NCBI RefSeq assembly: GCF_900155935.1
Contig: NZ_FTLW01000003.1
Coordinates: 310,001-374,000, forward strand
Reading direction: 5' to 3'
Length of the DNA stretch: 64,000 nt
Source: Solilutibacter tolerans
GTDB taxonomy: Bacteria > Pseudomonadota > Gammaproteobacteria > Xanthomonadales > Xanthomonadaceae
Positions 49,005 through 57,916 of this stretch are shown here, in pieces. A program made the position numbers and the translations under genes. The stretch's first letter is position 1. The number at the start of each line of letters is the position of its first letter. Below the pieces are notes generated by a model that worked only from the letters and a program-made list of their open reading frames with translations, searched no databases and was not told where the DNA came from.

Positions 49005-51494
49005 ATGTCACGCATTCCTCGCGCCCTTCGTTGGGGCGCTTTGATTTTCCTGGCTTTGGCGCTGATTGGCCTGGTGGCCGGTGGCCTACTGTACGCCAAC
49101 GCATCTTCCAAGCTGCCCAGCGTAGACACGCTCCGCAACACTTCCCTGCAGGAGCCGCTGTACGTCTATTCCAAGGACGGCAAGCTGATGGCGATGTTCG
49201 GCGAGGGTCGCCGCTACCCGATCGACATCAAAGAGGTGCCGCAGCAGGTCAAGAACGCCTTCATCGCGGCCGAGGACGCCGACTTCTACAAGCACAGCGG
49301 CGTCGACTTTAAGGGCATCGCCCGCGCGGTATGGCTGACGCTGACCACCGATGACCGCCGCGTTCCGGGTGGTTCCACGATCAGCATGCAGTTGGCCAAG
49401 CTGTTCTACCTAGAGGGCCAGAAGAGCAATTACAGTTACAAGCTCTCGCAGATCCTGCTGGCCCGCAAGATCGAACAGGAGCTGACGAAGGACGAGATCT
49501 TCGAGCTCTACCTCAACAAGAGCTTCTTCGGCAATCGCTCCTACGGGATCGCGGCCGCGGCCGAGTATTACTACGGCAAGAAGCTCAACGAACTGACCCT
49601 GGGTGAAATCGCGACGCTGGTCGGCACGCCGAAGTTCCCGTCGAGCGCCAACCCCATCAGCAATCCCGAGCGCAACCTGGAGCGTCGCAACGCCTACATC
49701 CTGCCGCGGATGGTCGAGCTGGGAATGATCTCGCAGGCGCAAGCCACCGAAGCGGCGAACGAGCCGATGCACGCTGCGCCGCACGAGCGGCCGATCGAGG
49801 TCTATGCCCCATACGTCGCCGAAATGGTGCGTCAAGAAATGATCAAGCGTTATGGCGAGGAAGCGCTGACCAAGGGCTACCACGTCACCACCACCATTGA
49901 GCCGGAGCTGCAGGCGGCAGCCGATGTCGCGGTGCGTAATGGCTTGCGCATCTACGACCATCGCCACGGCTGGAGCCCGGTCGAAAAGCATTTCGACCTC
50001 AATGCCGGCGAGACCGATACCCAAATCGGCAAGCGCCTTTCTGCCATGCCCACGCAAGCCGGCCTAGTCCCCGTGCTCGTGGTCGACACCGCCAGCGATG
50101 GCAGCGCCACCGCGGTGGATGGCGATGGCAAGCGCATCACCCTGCCCGCCTCCGCTGGCCGCCCTTGGCCGGGCCGCACTCCGGCTAGCCTCTACAAGCG
50201 CGGCGATGTGGCGCGCATTCGCGCGGGAGACAAGGAGGGTGAGTGGAAGCTTGACCAGTTGCCACGCGCGCAAGCGACGCTGGTCTCGGTCAACCCCGAA
50301 AACGGCGCACTGGTGGCCCTGATTGGCGGCTACAGCTTTGCCGGCAACAAGTTCAATCGCGCGACCCAAGCCCGTCGCCAGCCGGGCTCCAGCTTCAAGC
50401 CATTCGTCTATTCGGCGGCGATGGAGCGCGGCTTCAGCCCGGCGTCCATCGTACTGGACGCACCCGTCGTGTTCCGCCAGGGCAACGGCAAGGTGTGGCG
50501 CCCACAGAACGATGGTGGTCGCTTCGCTGGCCCGATCCGTCTACGCGAAGCGCTGGTGCAGTCGCGCAACCTGGTCTCGGTACGCCTCTTGGATGCGATC
50601 GGTGTGGATTACGCACGTCGTTACATCAGCCACTTCGGTTTTGATGAAAAAGAGATGCCGCCGAACTTGTCGATGTCTCTCGGCACCGCATCCCTCACTC
50701 CATTGTCGGTGGCACGCGGCTATGCGGTGTTCGCCAATGGTGGCTCACGGGTCAACGTGTGGTTCATCGATGAAGTTCGCGATGGCGACGGCAAGGTGGT
50801 CTTCAAGGAAAACGCACCCACAGCCTGCCGCGGCTGTGGTGGTCTGGCCTCGGCCAGTGATACCGGCACCACCGCACCCACCAAGCCCGAGATCGTCGAC
50901 GGCTTCAACTTGGGCGGCGCGGCGGCACCGAAACCCGTGGCCACGGAAAAATCCCCGGCCAGCAAAGCTCCGCCCAAGGCCTTGCCGCAAGGCAGCGTGC
51001 TGGCGCCTCGCGCCATCGACGAGCGCGTCGCCTACCAGACCATGTCGATGATGGCGGATGTGGTCAAACGCGGCACGGGCACCGCCGCAAAGGTCTTGAA
51101 CCGCGAAGACATTGGCGGCAAGACCGGCTCGACCAACGATCACCGCGACGCGTGGTTTGCTGGCTATGGCGGCCCCTACGTCACCGTGGTCTGGGTTGGC
51201 CGCGACGACTTCAAGTCGCTCGGCTACCGCGAATACGGCGGCAAGGCCGCGCTGCCGATCTGGATCGATTACATGCGCGCCGCGCTGAAAGACAAGCCGG
51301 TCGTCTCGCTTGATCCACCCAGCGGCATGGTCAAGGTGGGCGTAAGCGCGGGAGGCCAGCTGATCCCGGGCGGCGGTGGCATCACCGAATGGGTGAAAGC
51401 CGAGGACCTTGAGCGCATGGAGACCTACATCGACTACGGCCCCGAGCAGCAACAGGAAGTCGAGCAGGTTGAGGAAACCTACGACATCTTCTGA
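49005..51494 (+). CDS. mrcA: Penicillin-binding protein 1A
   Basis: 829 residues, bifunctional peptidoglycan glycosyltransferase and DD-transpeptidase. After a membrane anchor (about 12-30) the glycosyltransferase domain has E90 in [14 protein letters not shown] and [11 protein letters not shown]. The transpeptidase has S462 in GSSFKPF, SRN in VQSRNLVS and K706TG in GGKTGSTND. An OB-like insert lies between (about 300-410). The start at 49005 puts the membrane anchor at the N-terminus; the reading frame is open far upstream but those codons lie antisense to pilM. A TATACT at 48962-48967 may be the -10. Confidence 0.95.
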   Translation: MSRIPRALRWGALIFLALALIGLVAGGLLYANASSKLPSVDTLRNTSLQEPLYVYSKDGKLMAMFGEGRRYPIDIKEVPQQVKNAFIAAEDADFYKHSGVDFKGIARAVWLTLTTDDRRVPGGSTISMQLAKLFYLEGQKSNYSYKLSQILLARKIEQELTKDEIFELYLNKSFFGNRSYGIAAAAEYYYGKKLNELTLGEIATLVGTPKFPSSANPISNPERNLERRNAYILPRMVELGMISQAQATEAANEPMHAAPHERPIEVYAPYVAEMVRQEMIKRYGEEALTKGYHVTTTIEPELQAAADVAVRNGLRIYDHRHGWSPVEKHFDLNAGETDTQIGKRLSAMPTQAGLVPVLVVDTASDGSATAVDGDGKRITLPASAGRPWPGRTPASLYKRGDVARIRAGDKEGEWKLDQLPRAQATLVSVNPENGALVALIGGYSFAGNKFNRATQARRQPGSSFKPFVYSAAMERGFSPASIVLDAPVVFRQGNGKVWRPQNDGGRFAGPIRLREALVQSRNLVSVRLLDAIGVDYARRYISHFGFDEKEMPPNLSMSLGTASLTPLSVARGYAVFANGGSRVNVWFIDEVRDGDGKVVFKENAPTACRGCGGLASASDTGTTAPTKPEIVDGFNLGGAAAPKPVATEKSPASKAPPKALPQGSVLAPRAIDERVAYQTMSMMADVVKRGTGTAAKVLNREDIGGKTGSTNDHRDAWFAGYGGPYVTVVWVGRDDFKSLGYREYGGKAALPIWIDYMRAALKDKPVVSLDPPSGMVKVGVSAGGQLIPGGGGITEWVKAEDLERMETYIDYGPEQQQEVEQVEETYDIF

Positions 51495-51509
51495 TCTAAA
51501 CCCCCGCAA

Positions 51510-51537
51510 GTGTCGGCGTCACCATTGGCGCCGACAC
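51510..51537. terminator. Hairpin after mrcA, possible terminator
   Basis: A 9-bp perfect stem GTGTCGGCG / CGCCGACAC with a 10-base loop, 15 bases after the mrcA stop. No T-run follows, so it may only attenuate or protect the 3' end. Confidence 0.5.
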
Positions 51538-51592
51538 CACGCTCACGTCTCGATGCGCTAGAGTCCCCGTAACCGACAGGGGGATGACTGAC

Positions 51593-52240
51593 ATGCATCA
51601 TGCACGCCAGCACGCTGAAACCCGCCTACGCGAGCGCCGACACCGGCTGGCGCATGAAGCCGCCCGACTGATGGCCGAAGACGGCATCCGAGACTTCCAC
51701 CAAGCCAAACTCAAGGCTGCCGAGCGCCTGGGGATCTTTGAAGATGCGTCCCTGCCGCGCAACAAGGAAATCGAAGAGGCTTTGGCCGAGTACCAGCGCC
51801 TGTTTGGCGCAGGCGAGGCCCAAGTGGATCGCCTGCTGGGCCAACGCGAGGCCGCGCTGCAGGCGCTCGAATTTTTCGCCCCATTCCAACCCCGTCTCGT
51901 CGGCGGCGTTCTGGACGGCAGCGCGGATGATCACAGCGCCATCCAGCTGCATCTGCACAGCGACGAGCCACATGAGGTCGTCGCCTTCTTGCATGACCAG
52001 CAGATCCCGGCCGAATCGCGCATGCGTCGTTTCCGGCTGGACCGTGTCCGGCATGTCGATGTCGATGTGTGGTTGTTCGCCGCCGATGCACACAGCTTCG
52101 ACATCGCCGTGCTGCCGTTGACCGCGCTACGCCAGGCACCACTATCGCCTGTCAACGAGAAACCGATGCCGCGCGCCTCGGCTTCACAATTGCGGATGCT
52201 GTTGGCTGAGAACGAGATGCGCGAACACGAAGGCAACTAG
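51593..52240 (+). CDS. Conserved hypothetical protein
   Basis: 215 residues, soluble and charged. The first 100 residues are helical and rich in Arg/Glu (RLRERRHRLAHEAARLMAEDG..., EALAEYQRLFGAGEAQVDRLLGQREAAL), then a beta-alpha stretch (QPRLVGGVLDGSADDHSAIQLHLHSDEPHEVVAFLHDQQIP) and VDVWLFAADAHSFDIAVLPL. The GSADDHS.. and later D-rich strand recall a nucleotidyltransferase-like fold, but no catalytic signature is complete. The start at 51593 is preferred since AGGGGG lies nine bases upstream; an ATG at 51584 is too close to it. Confidence 0.7.
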   Translation: MHHARQHAETRLRERRHRLAHEAARLMAEDGIRDFHQAKLKAAERLGIFEDASLPRNKEIEEALAEYQRLFGAGEAQVDRLLGQREAALQALEFFAPFQPRLVGGVLDGSADDHSAIQLHLHSDEPHEVVAFLHDQQIPAESRMRRFRLDRVRHVDVDVWLFAADAHSFDIAVLPLTALRQAPLSPVNEKPMPRASASQLRMLLAENEMREHEGN

Positions 52241-52261
52241 TCCGCGCCATCCCTTGACAAA

Positions 52262-52284
52262 AACGCCCCGCAATGCGGGGCGTT
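52262..52284. terminator. Bidirectional terminator between the hypothetical gene and gltA
   Basis: A 10-bp perfect stem AACGCCCCGC / GCGGGGCGTT with an AAT loop lies between convergent genes. The minus strand has a T-run after it, so it clearly serves gltA. Confidence 0.85.
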
Positions 52285-52308
52285 CGGTTTGCGGCGATGT
52301 CGGTTCGA

Positions 52309-53598
52309 TCAGCGCTGGCCGATATCCACGTAATCGCGACCGGTGCTGCCGGTATAGACCTGGCGCGGGCGACCGATCTTGTTGTCCGGGTCGTTCTGCT
52401 GCTCCAGCCAATGGCTGATCCAGCCAGCGGTGCGTGCGATCGCGAACATCACCGTGAACATTTCGGTCGGGATCTTCAGCGCCTTGTAGATGATGCCGCT
52501 GTAGAAATCGACGTTCGGGTAGAGCTTGCGCTGGACGAAGTAATCGTCCTTGAGCGCCGCTTCTTCCAGCTTCATCGCCACGTCAAGCAGCGGGTCGTTG
52601 ATGCCGAGATCGTTGAGCACCTTGTAGGTCATCTCGCGGATGATCTTGGCGCGCGGGTCGAAGTTCTTGTAGACGCGGTGACCGAAGCCCATCAGGCGGA
52701 AGCCCGATTCCTTGTCCTTGGCCTTGTCGACGGCGCTCTGCACGTTCGACGCGCTGCCGATCTCTTCCAGCATCTTCAGCACGGCTTCGTTCGCGCCACC
52801 ATGCGCCGGGCCCCACAACGCGGCGACGCCGGCAGCGGTGCACGCATACGGGTTGGCGCCGGTCGAGCCGACCAAGCGGACGGTCGATGTCGAGGCGTTC
52901 TGTTCGTGGTCGGCATGCAGGATGAACAGCAGGTCCAGCGCCTTCGCGGCGACCGGCGAAATGTTCAACGGCTCGCTCGGCACTTCGAACATCATGTGCA
53001 GGAAGCGGTTGACGTATTCCAAGTCATTGCGCGGATACGCGCTCGGCCAGCCGATGCGGTGGCGATAGCACAACGCGGCGATGGTCGGCACCTTGGCGAT
53101 CAAGCGCACGGCGGCCAAGCGGCGCTGTTCCGGATCTTCGTAATCGTGGTCGTTGTGGTAGAAGCTGGCCATCGAGCCCAGCATCCCCATCAGCATCGCC
53201 ATCGGATGCGCATCATAGCGGAAGCCTTCCACGAACTGCTTGAACTTCTCGTTCAACATCGTGTGGTGGGTGACTTCCTGCTCGAAGGTGGAGAACTCGC
53301 CCTGGGTCGGCAGGTTGCCGTTCATCAGCAGGTAGGCCACTTCGAGGAAGCTGGACTTCTCCGACAGCTGCTCGATCGGGTAGCCGCGATACATCAAGAT
53401 GCCTTCGTCGCCATCGATATAGGTGATGGCCGATTTGCAGCTCGCCGTGGCGGTGAAGCCGTTGTCGTAGGTAAAGCAGCCGGTTTCTTTTGGCAACTTG
53501 GCAATATCGATGCAAGGCTGGCCAAGCGTCGGCTGCAGCACGGGCATGGAAAGGGACTTGTCGCCGGCGGCCAGGCGGACGTCTTTGAGGTCGGACAT
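52309..53598 (-). CDS. gltA: Citrate synthase, type II
   Basis: 429 residues, the hexameric NADH-regulated Gram-negative size. It condenses oxaloacetate and acetyl-CoA. Motifs: [35 protein letters not shown] split over 42-80, [24 protein letters not shown], the active-site His region [15 protein letters not shown] and [14 protein letters not shown], with the catalytic Asp near the C-terminal DVDFYSGI. Ends 24 bases before a strong terminator. Confidence 0.96.
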   Translation of the reverse strand: MSDLKDVRLAAGDKSLSMPVLQPTLGQPCIDIAKLPKETGCFTYDNGFTATASCKSAITYIDGDEGILMYRGYPIEQLSEKSSFLEVAYLLMNGNLPTQGEFSTFEQEVTHHTMLNEKFKQFVEGFRYDAHPMAMLMGMLGSMASFYHNDHDYEDPEQRRLAAVRLIAKVPTIAALCYRHRIGWPSAYPRNDLEYVNRFLHMMFEVPSEPLNISPVAAKALDLLFILHADHEQNASTSTVRLVGSTGANPYACTAAGVAALWGPAHGGANEAVLKMLEEIGSASNVQSAVDKAKDKESGFRLMGFGHRVYKNFDPRAKIIREMTYKVLNDLGINDPLLDVAMKLEEAALKDDYFVQRKLYPNVDFYSGIIYKALKIPTEMFTVMFAIARTAGWISHWLEQQNDPDNKIGRPRQVYTGSTGRDYVDIGQR

Positions 53599-53742
53599 TC
53601 AAACTCTCCTCGGTAAGCGGCCATGGCGCGCATGCGCGCTGGCGGTCGGTTGACGCAACGCAGCATTATCGCATACCGGGCCGTTCGGTCGCGAGCCGAC
53701 GAAAGTCCAATGGGAGGCCAAGACATAGGGCCGGACACGAAA

Positions 53743-53764
53743 ACGGCCACCCTGGGGCGGCCGT
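53743..53764. terminator. Terminator downstream of rpmE
   Basis: A 9-bp stem with one A-C mismatch (ACGGCCACC / GGCGGCCGT) and a 4-base loop. The minus strand has TTTT right after, 45 bases past the rpmE stop. Confidence 0.7.
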
Positions 53765-53808
53765 CGTCATATTGCCAGTCGTTCGCAAGGAACGACCGCC
53801 TAAAGCGC

Positions 53809-54051
53809 TTACTTGGCGTAGCGCTTCTTGAACTTATCGATGCGGCCGGCCGTATCGACGACGCGGTTCTGGCCGGTGTAGAACGGATGCGAGGCGGAGG
53901 AGATTTCCACCTTGACGAGCGGATACTCGTTGCCGTCTTCCCACTTCACGGTTTCCTTGCTGGCAAGGGTCGAGCGGGTCAGGAACTTGAAGTCCGAGGT
54001 GACGTCGTGGAAAACGACTTCGCGGTAATCGGGATGGATGTCGGCCTTCAT
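53809..54051 (-). CDS. rpmE2: 50S ribosomal protein L31 type B
   Basis: 80 residues. It begins [28 protein letters not shown] and has [10 protein letters not shown], the L31 pattern, but none of the four zinc-binding cysteines of type A L31. Such cysteine-free paralogs are typically induced by zinc shortage; no clear Zur box was identified here. The start at 54051 follows a long frame that would otherwise add 11 residues. It is a single-gene unit with its own terminator. Confidence 0.93.
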   Translation of the reverse strand: MKADIHPDYREVVFHDVTSDFKFLTRSTLASKETVKWEDGNEYPLVKVEISSASHPFYTGQNRVVDTAGRIDKFKKRYAK

Positions 54052-54141
54052 GGCGGCACCAGAAAAATGGATTGAGCCGGGCATTATAGCGGCCTCTCTG
54101 GCTGCCGTGCAAGCAGGGGCTTCAACCCGACTTTGACCTGC

Positions 54142-55077
54142 TCAGCCGGCCGCCAAGGCCTTGGCCACCAAGGCCTCGAAAGCTTTTTGCGGGTAACGCA
54201 ACAGAATGCGGGCATTCGCCGGACGGCTGCCCAAGTCCTGCCAGTCGACCAAGGTTACACCCCGCCCCGGTCCATCCAGTGACACGCTGAGACGGTGGGT
54301 GGCGGTTTCGGCCGGATCCGGTGCCAGGGCGAAGGCCATCGCCAGCGAATCCGCGCTATGCCAGCGGTTCCCTCGCCGCTCACCGGACCACGCACGGGTC
54401 TGGCGCGAGATCGCGTCGTAGAAACGTGCGCGTTCGGAATCCGCGCCACACCACGCATCAACATCCGCATGCAAGAGCCCATGGGCCAGCGTGGCTTCCC
54501 AGTCGGAGAGATCGAACGCCTCGAATGCTTCGAACACGATGTGCGCGGCCTCGGGGTCGAAGTGGGTGTTGAACTCGGCAAATGGCGTGATGTTGCCCCG
54601 GCCATTGACTGCGCCGCCCATCACCACGAGGCGCGCGATGCGCGAAGGCAGCGTCGGATCCAATTTCAAGGCGAGCGCCACGTTGGTAAGCGGTCCGAGT
54701 GCAACCAACAGCAAACAACCGGCGTGCTCGTGCGACAAACGAATGATCGCCTGCGCGGCATGCTCGGCTTCGGCGGTGTGCGTGGCTTTGGTGTATCCGA
54801 TGTCGCCGAAACCGTCCGCGCCGTGCACGTCCGCTGCATCGGGCGCGGGATGCAACAGCGGTTCCGGACAACCCGCAAATACCGGGATGTCGCTTCTCCC
54901 CACCACTTCGCACAATTTCAATGCGTTGGCGAACGTGTGTTTCAAGCCCACATTGCCGGCTGCGATGGTCAGCCCGACGATGTCGTGGCGAGGATCATCG
55001 AAGGCCATCAGGATGGCGAGCGCGTCGTCCACGCCCGGGTCGGTGTCGATCAGCAAAGGGATGCGGGTATTGCTCAT
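54142..55077 (-). CDS. Inosine-uridine-type nucleoside hydrolase
   Basis: 311 residues. The N-terminal DTDPGVDDALAIL (about 10-22) is the calcium-binding signature of the IUNH family, which hydrolyses the N-glycosidic bond of ribonucleosides. Other conserved parts are LLLVALGPLTNVALAL, VVMGGAVNGRGNITPFAEFN and the metal-binding Asp near SDWEATLAHG... The substrate range (purine or pyrimidine) is not predictable. It overlaps the upstream HhH gene by four bases. Confidence 0.92.
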   Translation of the reverse strand: MSNTRIPLLIDTDPGVDDALAILMAFDDPRHDIVGLTIAAGNVGLKHTFANALKLCEVVGRSDIPVFAGCPEPLLHPAPDAADVHGADGFGDIGYTKATHTAEAEHAAQAIIRLSHEHAGCLLLVALGPLTNVALALKLDPTLPSRIARLVVMGGAVNGRGNITPFAEFNTHFDPEAAHIVFEAFEAFDLSDWEATLAHGLLHADVDAWCGADSERARFYDAISRQTRAWSGERRGNRWHSADSLAMAFALAPDPAETATHRLSVSLDGPGRGVTLVDWQDLGSRPANARILLRYPQKAFEALVAKALAAG

Positions 55078-55334
55078 GCGTCGGGGCTTCCTTGTCGGGC
55101 CAGTTTGATGGCGGCGGTGATCGCGGCGCGTGCCTGCGGACTGTTCTTCCAGCAACTGCTGCCAGTGATCGATGCGCCCCCGGCCAACAGATGATCGACA
55201 TCCACGCGGGCCAATTGCGCAAATGAAGCAATGCCCATTTGTTCGAACCGTGCAACCACGGTTGGGCCGACGCCTTTCAGCGCCAACAAGGCTTCACGTT
55301 CAAGCGGAGCAAAGGCCATCACAGCGTCAGTCAT
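55074..55334 (-). CDS. Small helix-hairpin-helix protein
   Basis: 86 residues. A helix-hairpin-helix motif ALKGVGPTVVARFEQMGI (about 18-35), as found in DNA-binding proteins and TfoX-type C-termini, is followed by a second helical stretch (VDHLLAGGASITGSSCWKNSPQARAAITAAI). I do not recognise a functional family. It overlaps the nucleoside hydrolase by four bases and may be co-translated with it. The start at 55334 is preferred over upstream ones that run into recG. Confidence 0.72.
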   Translation of the reverse strand: MTDAVMAFAPLEREALLALKGVGPTVVARFEQMGIASFAQLARVDVDHLLAGGASITGSSCWKNSPQARAAITAAIKLARQGSPDA

Positions 55335-55368
55335 CTTGGGTCGATTGTAGGGCCAGGCATGCCAGGAC

Positions 55369-57486
55369 TCAGGCCGAAGCGTAGCGCGCCGCGCCGCCAA
55401 CCCAGCGCTCGATGATGCGATCCGCGAGTTCGGGCGAATCCGCCAGCAGCGCATCGGCCATCGACTGCACGCGCGGCAAGAGGTCCGCATCACGCGATAG
55501 GTCCGCGATGCGGAATTCGGCAAGCCCGGTTTGCCGCGTGCCTAGCAGCTCTCCCGGCCCGCGCAATTGCAGGTCTTTCTCGGCGATGACGAAGCCATCG
55601 TTGGTCTGCCGCAGTGTGTCCAAGCGCTCACGCGCAATCGCACCCAGCGGCGCCTGGTAGAGCAAGACACAACTCGATTCCGCACTGCCGCGCCCCACCC
55701 GCCCGCGCAATTGATGTAGTTGCGCAAGCCCAAGACGCTCGGCGTTTTCGATGATCATGAGGGACGCATTCGGCACATCCACACCAACCTCGATCACCGT
55801 CGTCGCGACCAGCAAATCCAATTCACCTGCCTTGAACGCAGCCATCGCCGCCTGCTTTTCCTTCGGCTTCATCCGTCCGTGGACGAGACCAATGCGAATG
55901 TCTGGCATCGCATCACGCAAGGTCTCGAAGGTGGTCTGTGCGGCCTGTGCCTCGATGCGCGTCGCGCCGTCTTCCTGCTCTTCGATCAACGTGCAAACCC
56001 AGTACGCTTGCCGTCCTTCCGCAATGGCCGCGCGAATTCGGTCGATCAGTTGCGGACGGCGCTCTGCGGAGATCGCCACCGTCTGCACAGGCGTGCGCCC
56101 TGGCGGCAGCTGGTCGATGACGGAGACATCCAGATCCGCGTAGGCGGCCATCGCCAACGTGCGTGGAATGGGTGTCGCCGTCATCACCAATTGATGCGGT
56201 ACGTTGCCATCCACGCCGCCCTTGTCGCGCAGGGCCAGGCGCTGCTGCACACCGAAGCGATGCTGCTCATCGATGATGGCGAGCGCGAGATCCTTGAAGT
56301 CGACGCCTTGTTGCATCAGCGCGTGCGTACCTATGACCATCTGTGCAGCACCACTCGCCACTTCGCCCAGCACTGCCTCGCGCGCCTTGCCTGTCACCCT
56401 GCCCGCCAACCATGCAATGCGAATGCCAAGCGGCTCCAGCCAGCCGCGCAAAGTGTTGGCGTGCTGCTCGGCTAGCAATTCAGTGGGTGCCATTAACGCA
56501 GCTTGACGGCCTGCATCAATCGCGCGGAGCGCAGCCAAAGCGGCGACCACGGTCTTGCCCGCGCCGACATCGCCCTGCACCAGGCGCAACATCGGCATGG
56601 GCCGCGCAAGATCGCGCTGCACTTCGTCGAATACGCGCGATTGCGCTTCGGTCAGTTGGAACGGCAGTGCGGCAAGCAGTTGGGCGACAGCTTTGCCTTT
56701 TGCCGGCAACGGCGTTGCGGCATGTGCTTGCAGGCTGATGCGTTGGCGGCGCAACGACAAGTGATGCGCGAGCATTTCCTCCAGCGCGAGGCGCCGCTGC
56801 GCGGGGTGGCGACCGGCTTGCAACAAGCCCATATCCACATCAGTCGGCGGTTGATGCAGCGTCAACACGGCATCGCGCAAGGTCGGCAAACCTTGCTCGG
56901 CCAACCACTCGCAAGGCAACAGCTCCAACGCATCATCACCGGGCAAGGCGCCGAGCGCGCGTTCCACCAATTTGCGCAAGGTTTGCGGGCCGATGCCTTC
57001 GATGGCGGGATAAACGGGGGCCAGCGCTTCGTCCAGCGCAGCATCTTCATCCCCCAGCACACGATAACTGGGATGCACCATCTCCAGCCCCAACTGGCCC
57101 GGACGCGGCGTGCCATACGCACGCAAGCGTGCGCCTGCACGAAACGCATTGGCCTGTTGGCCGCGGAAGTGGAAGAAGCGCAGCGTGAGCGTGCCGCGCG
57201 ACTCATCCGCCATCGCCACCTTCAGCATCGGGCGGAATCGAAACGCCGTTTCGGTGGCGAGGATGCGGCCTTCGACTTGCGCGGCGACGCCCGGCTGCAA
57301 AGCAGCCACAGGCGTCAGGCGGGTGCGATCTTCGTACTCGCGCGGCAGCCACAGCCACAGGTCGCGCAGCCGTGCGAGTCCACGCGCGGCGAGTTTCTCG
57401 GCGCTTTGCGGGCCGATGCCACGCATCGACGACAGCGGTGTGTCGCCGCCTTCGATCGCCGGTGCGGGCCGAGCCTTGCGCGCCAC
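55369..57486 (-). CDS. recG: ATP-dependent DNA helicase RecG
   Basis: 705 residues. RecG remodels stalled replication forks and Holliday junctions. An N-terminal wedge/OB domain (about 20-200) is followed by the helicase core: Walker A VQGDVGAGKT, the DEQH box in AIIDEQHRFGVQQR, MTATPIPRTLAM, and motif V/VI TVIEVGVDVPNASLMIIENAERLGLAQLHQLRGRVGR split across the C-terminal half. ridA lies seven bases upstream, so they share a transcript. Confidence 0.96.
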   Translation of the reverse strand: MARKARPAPAIEGGDTPLSSMRGIGPQSAEKLAARGLARLRDLWLWLPREYEDRTRLTPVAALQPGVAAQVEGRILATETAFRFRPMLKVAMADESRGTLTLRFFHFRGQQANAFRAGARLRAYGTPRPGQLGLEMVHPSYRVLGDEDAALDEALAPVYPAIEGIGPQTLRKLVERALGALPGDDALELLPCEWLAEQGLPTLRDAVLTLHQPPTDVDMGLLQAGRHPAQRRLALEEMLAHHLSLRRQRISLQAHAATPLPAKGKAVAQLLAALPFQLTEAQSRVFDEVQRDLARPMPMLRLVQGDVGAGKTVVAALAALRAIDAGRQAALMAPTELLAEQHANTLRGWLEPLGIRIAWLAGRVTGKAREAVLGEVASGAAQMVIGTHALMQQGVDFKDLALAIIDEQHRFGVQQRLALRDKGGVDGNVPHQLVMTATPIPRTLAMAAYADLDVSVIDQLPPGRTPVQTVAISAERRPQLIDRIRAAIAEGRQAYWVCTLIEEQEDGATRIEAQAAQTTFETLRDAMPDIRIGLVHGRMKPKEKQAAMAAFKAGELDLLVATTVIEVGVDVPNASLMIIENAERLGLAQLHQLRGRVGRGSAESSCVLLYQAPLGAIARERLDTLRQTNDGFVIAEKDLQLRGPGELLGTRQTGLAEFRIADLSRDADLLPRVQSMADALLADSPELADRIIERWVGGAARYASA

Positions 57487-57493
57487 GCGCCGC

Positions 57494-57877
57494 TTACGGC
57501 AGGACGAGGATCGCGTCGACCTCGAACATCACGCCCTTGGGCAGTCCCGACACTTCGATGGTGGAACGCGCCGGATACGGGGAAGCGAAGTACTCGCTCA
57601 TCACCGCGTTGACGGCGGCGAACTGCGACAAATCGGTGAGGTACAGGCCCAGGCGCTGCACATCATCCAGCGCGCCGCCCGCGGTTTCACACACAGCTTT
57701 CAGATTGTCGAAGGCACGACGCGCCTGCGCTTCGATGTCGCCGGCGACGACTTCGCCCGTCGCCGGGTCCAGCGGAATCTGCCCGGACAGGAATACGGTC
57801 TGCCCGGCGCGCACCGCCTGCGAATACGGGCCGATGGCGGCGGGGGCGCGGTCGGTCTGGATGGGCTGGCGCGGCAT
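57494..57877 (-). CDS. ridA: RidA/YjgF-family enamine/imine deaminase
   Basis: 127 residues, the usual RidA size. Motifs RAPAAIGPYSQAV near the start, FLSGQIPLDPATGEVV in the middle and YPARSTIEVSGLPKGVMFEVDAI at the end contain the conserved Arg and Glu that hydrolyse reactive 2-aminoacrylate-type imines. The start at 57877 gives the family N-terminus; the frame is open to 57904. It is followed closely by recG. Confidence 0.93.
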   Translation of the reverse strand: MPRQPIQTDRAPAAIGPYSQAVRAGQTVFLSGQIPLDPATGEVVAGDIEAQARRAFDNLKAVCETAGGALDDVQRLGLYLTDLSQFAAVNAVMSEYFASPYPARSTIEVSGLPKGVMFEVDAILVLP

Positions 57878-57916
57878 CGGGCATCTCCTAGTGTGATGCC
57901 CCATTCTACGGTGCGA

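Noticed and set aside
53599-53808. Possible tRNA or small RNA in the gltA-rpmE gap
   Set aside because: Only a terminator-like hairpin is visible; no cloverleaf or T-loop sequence was found.
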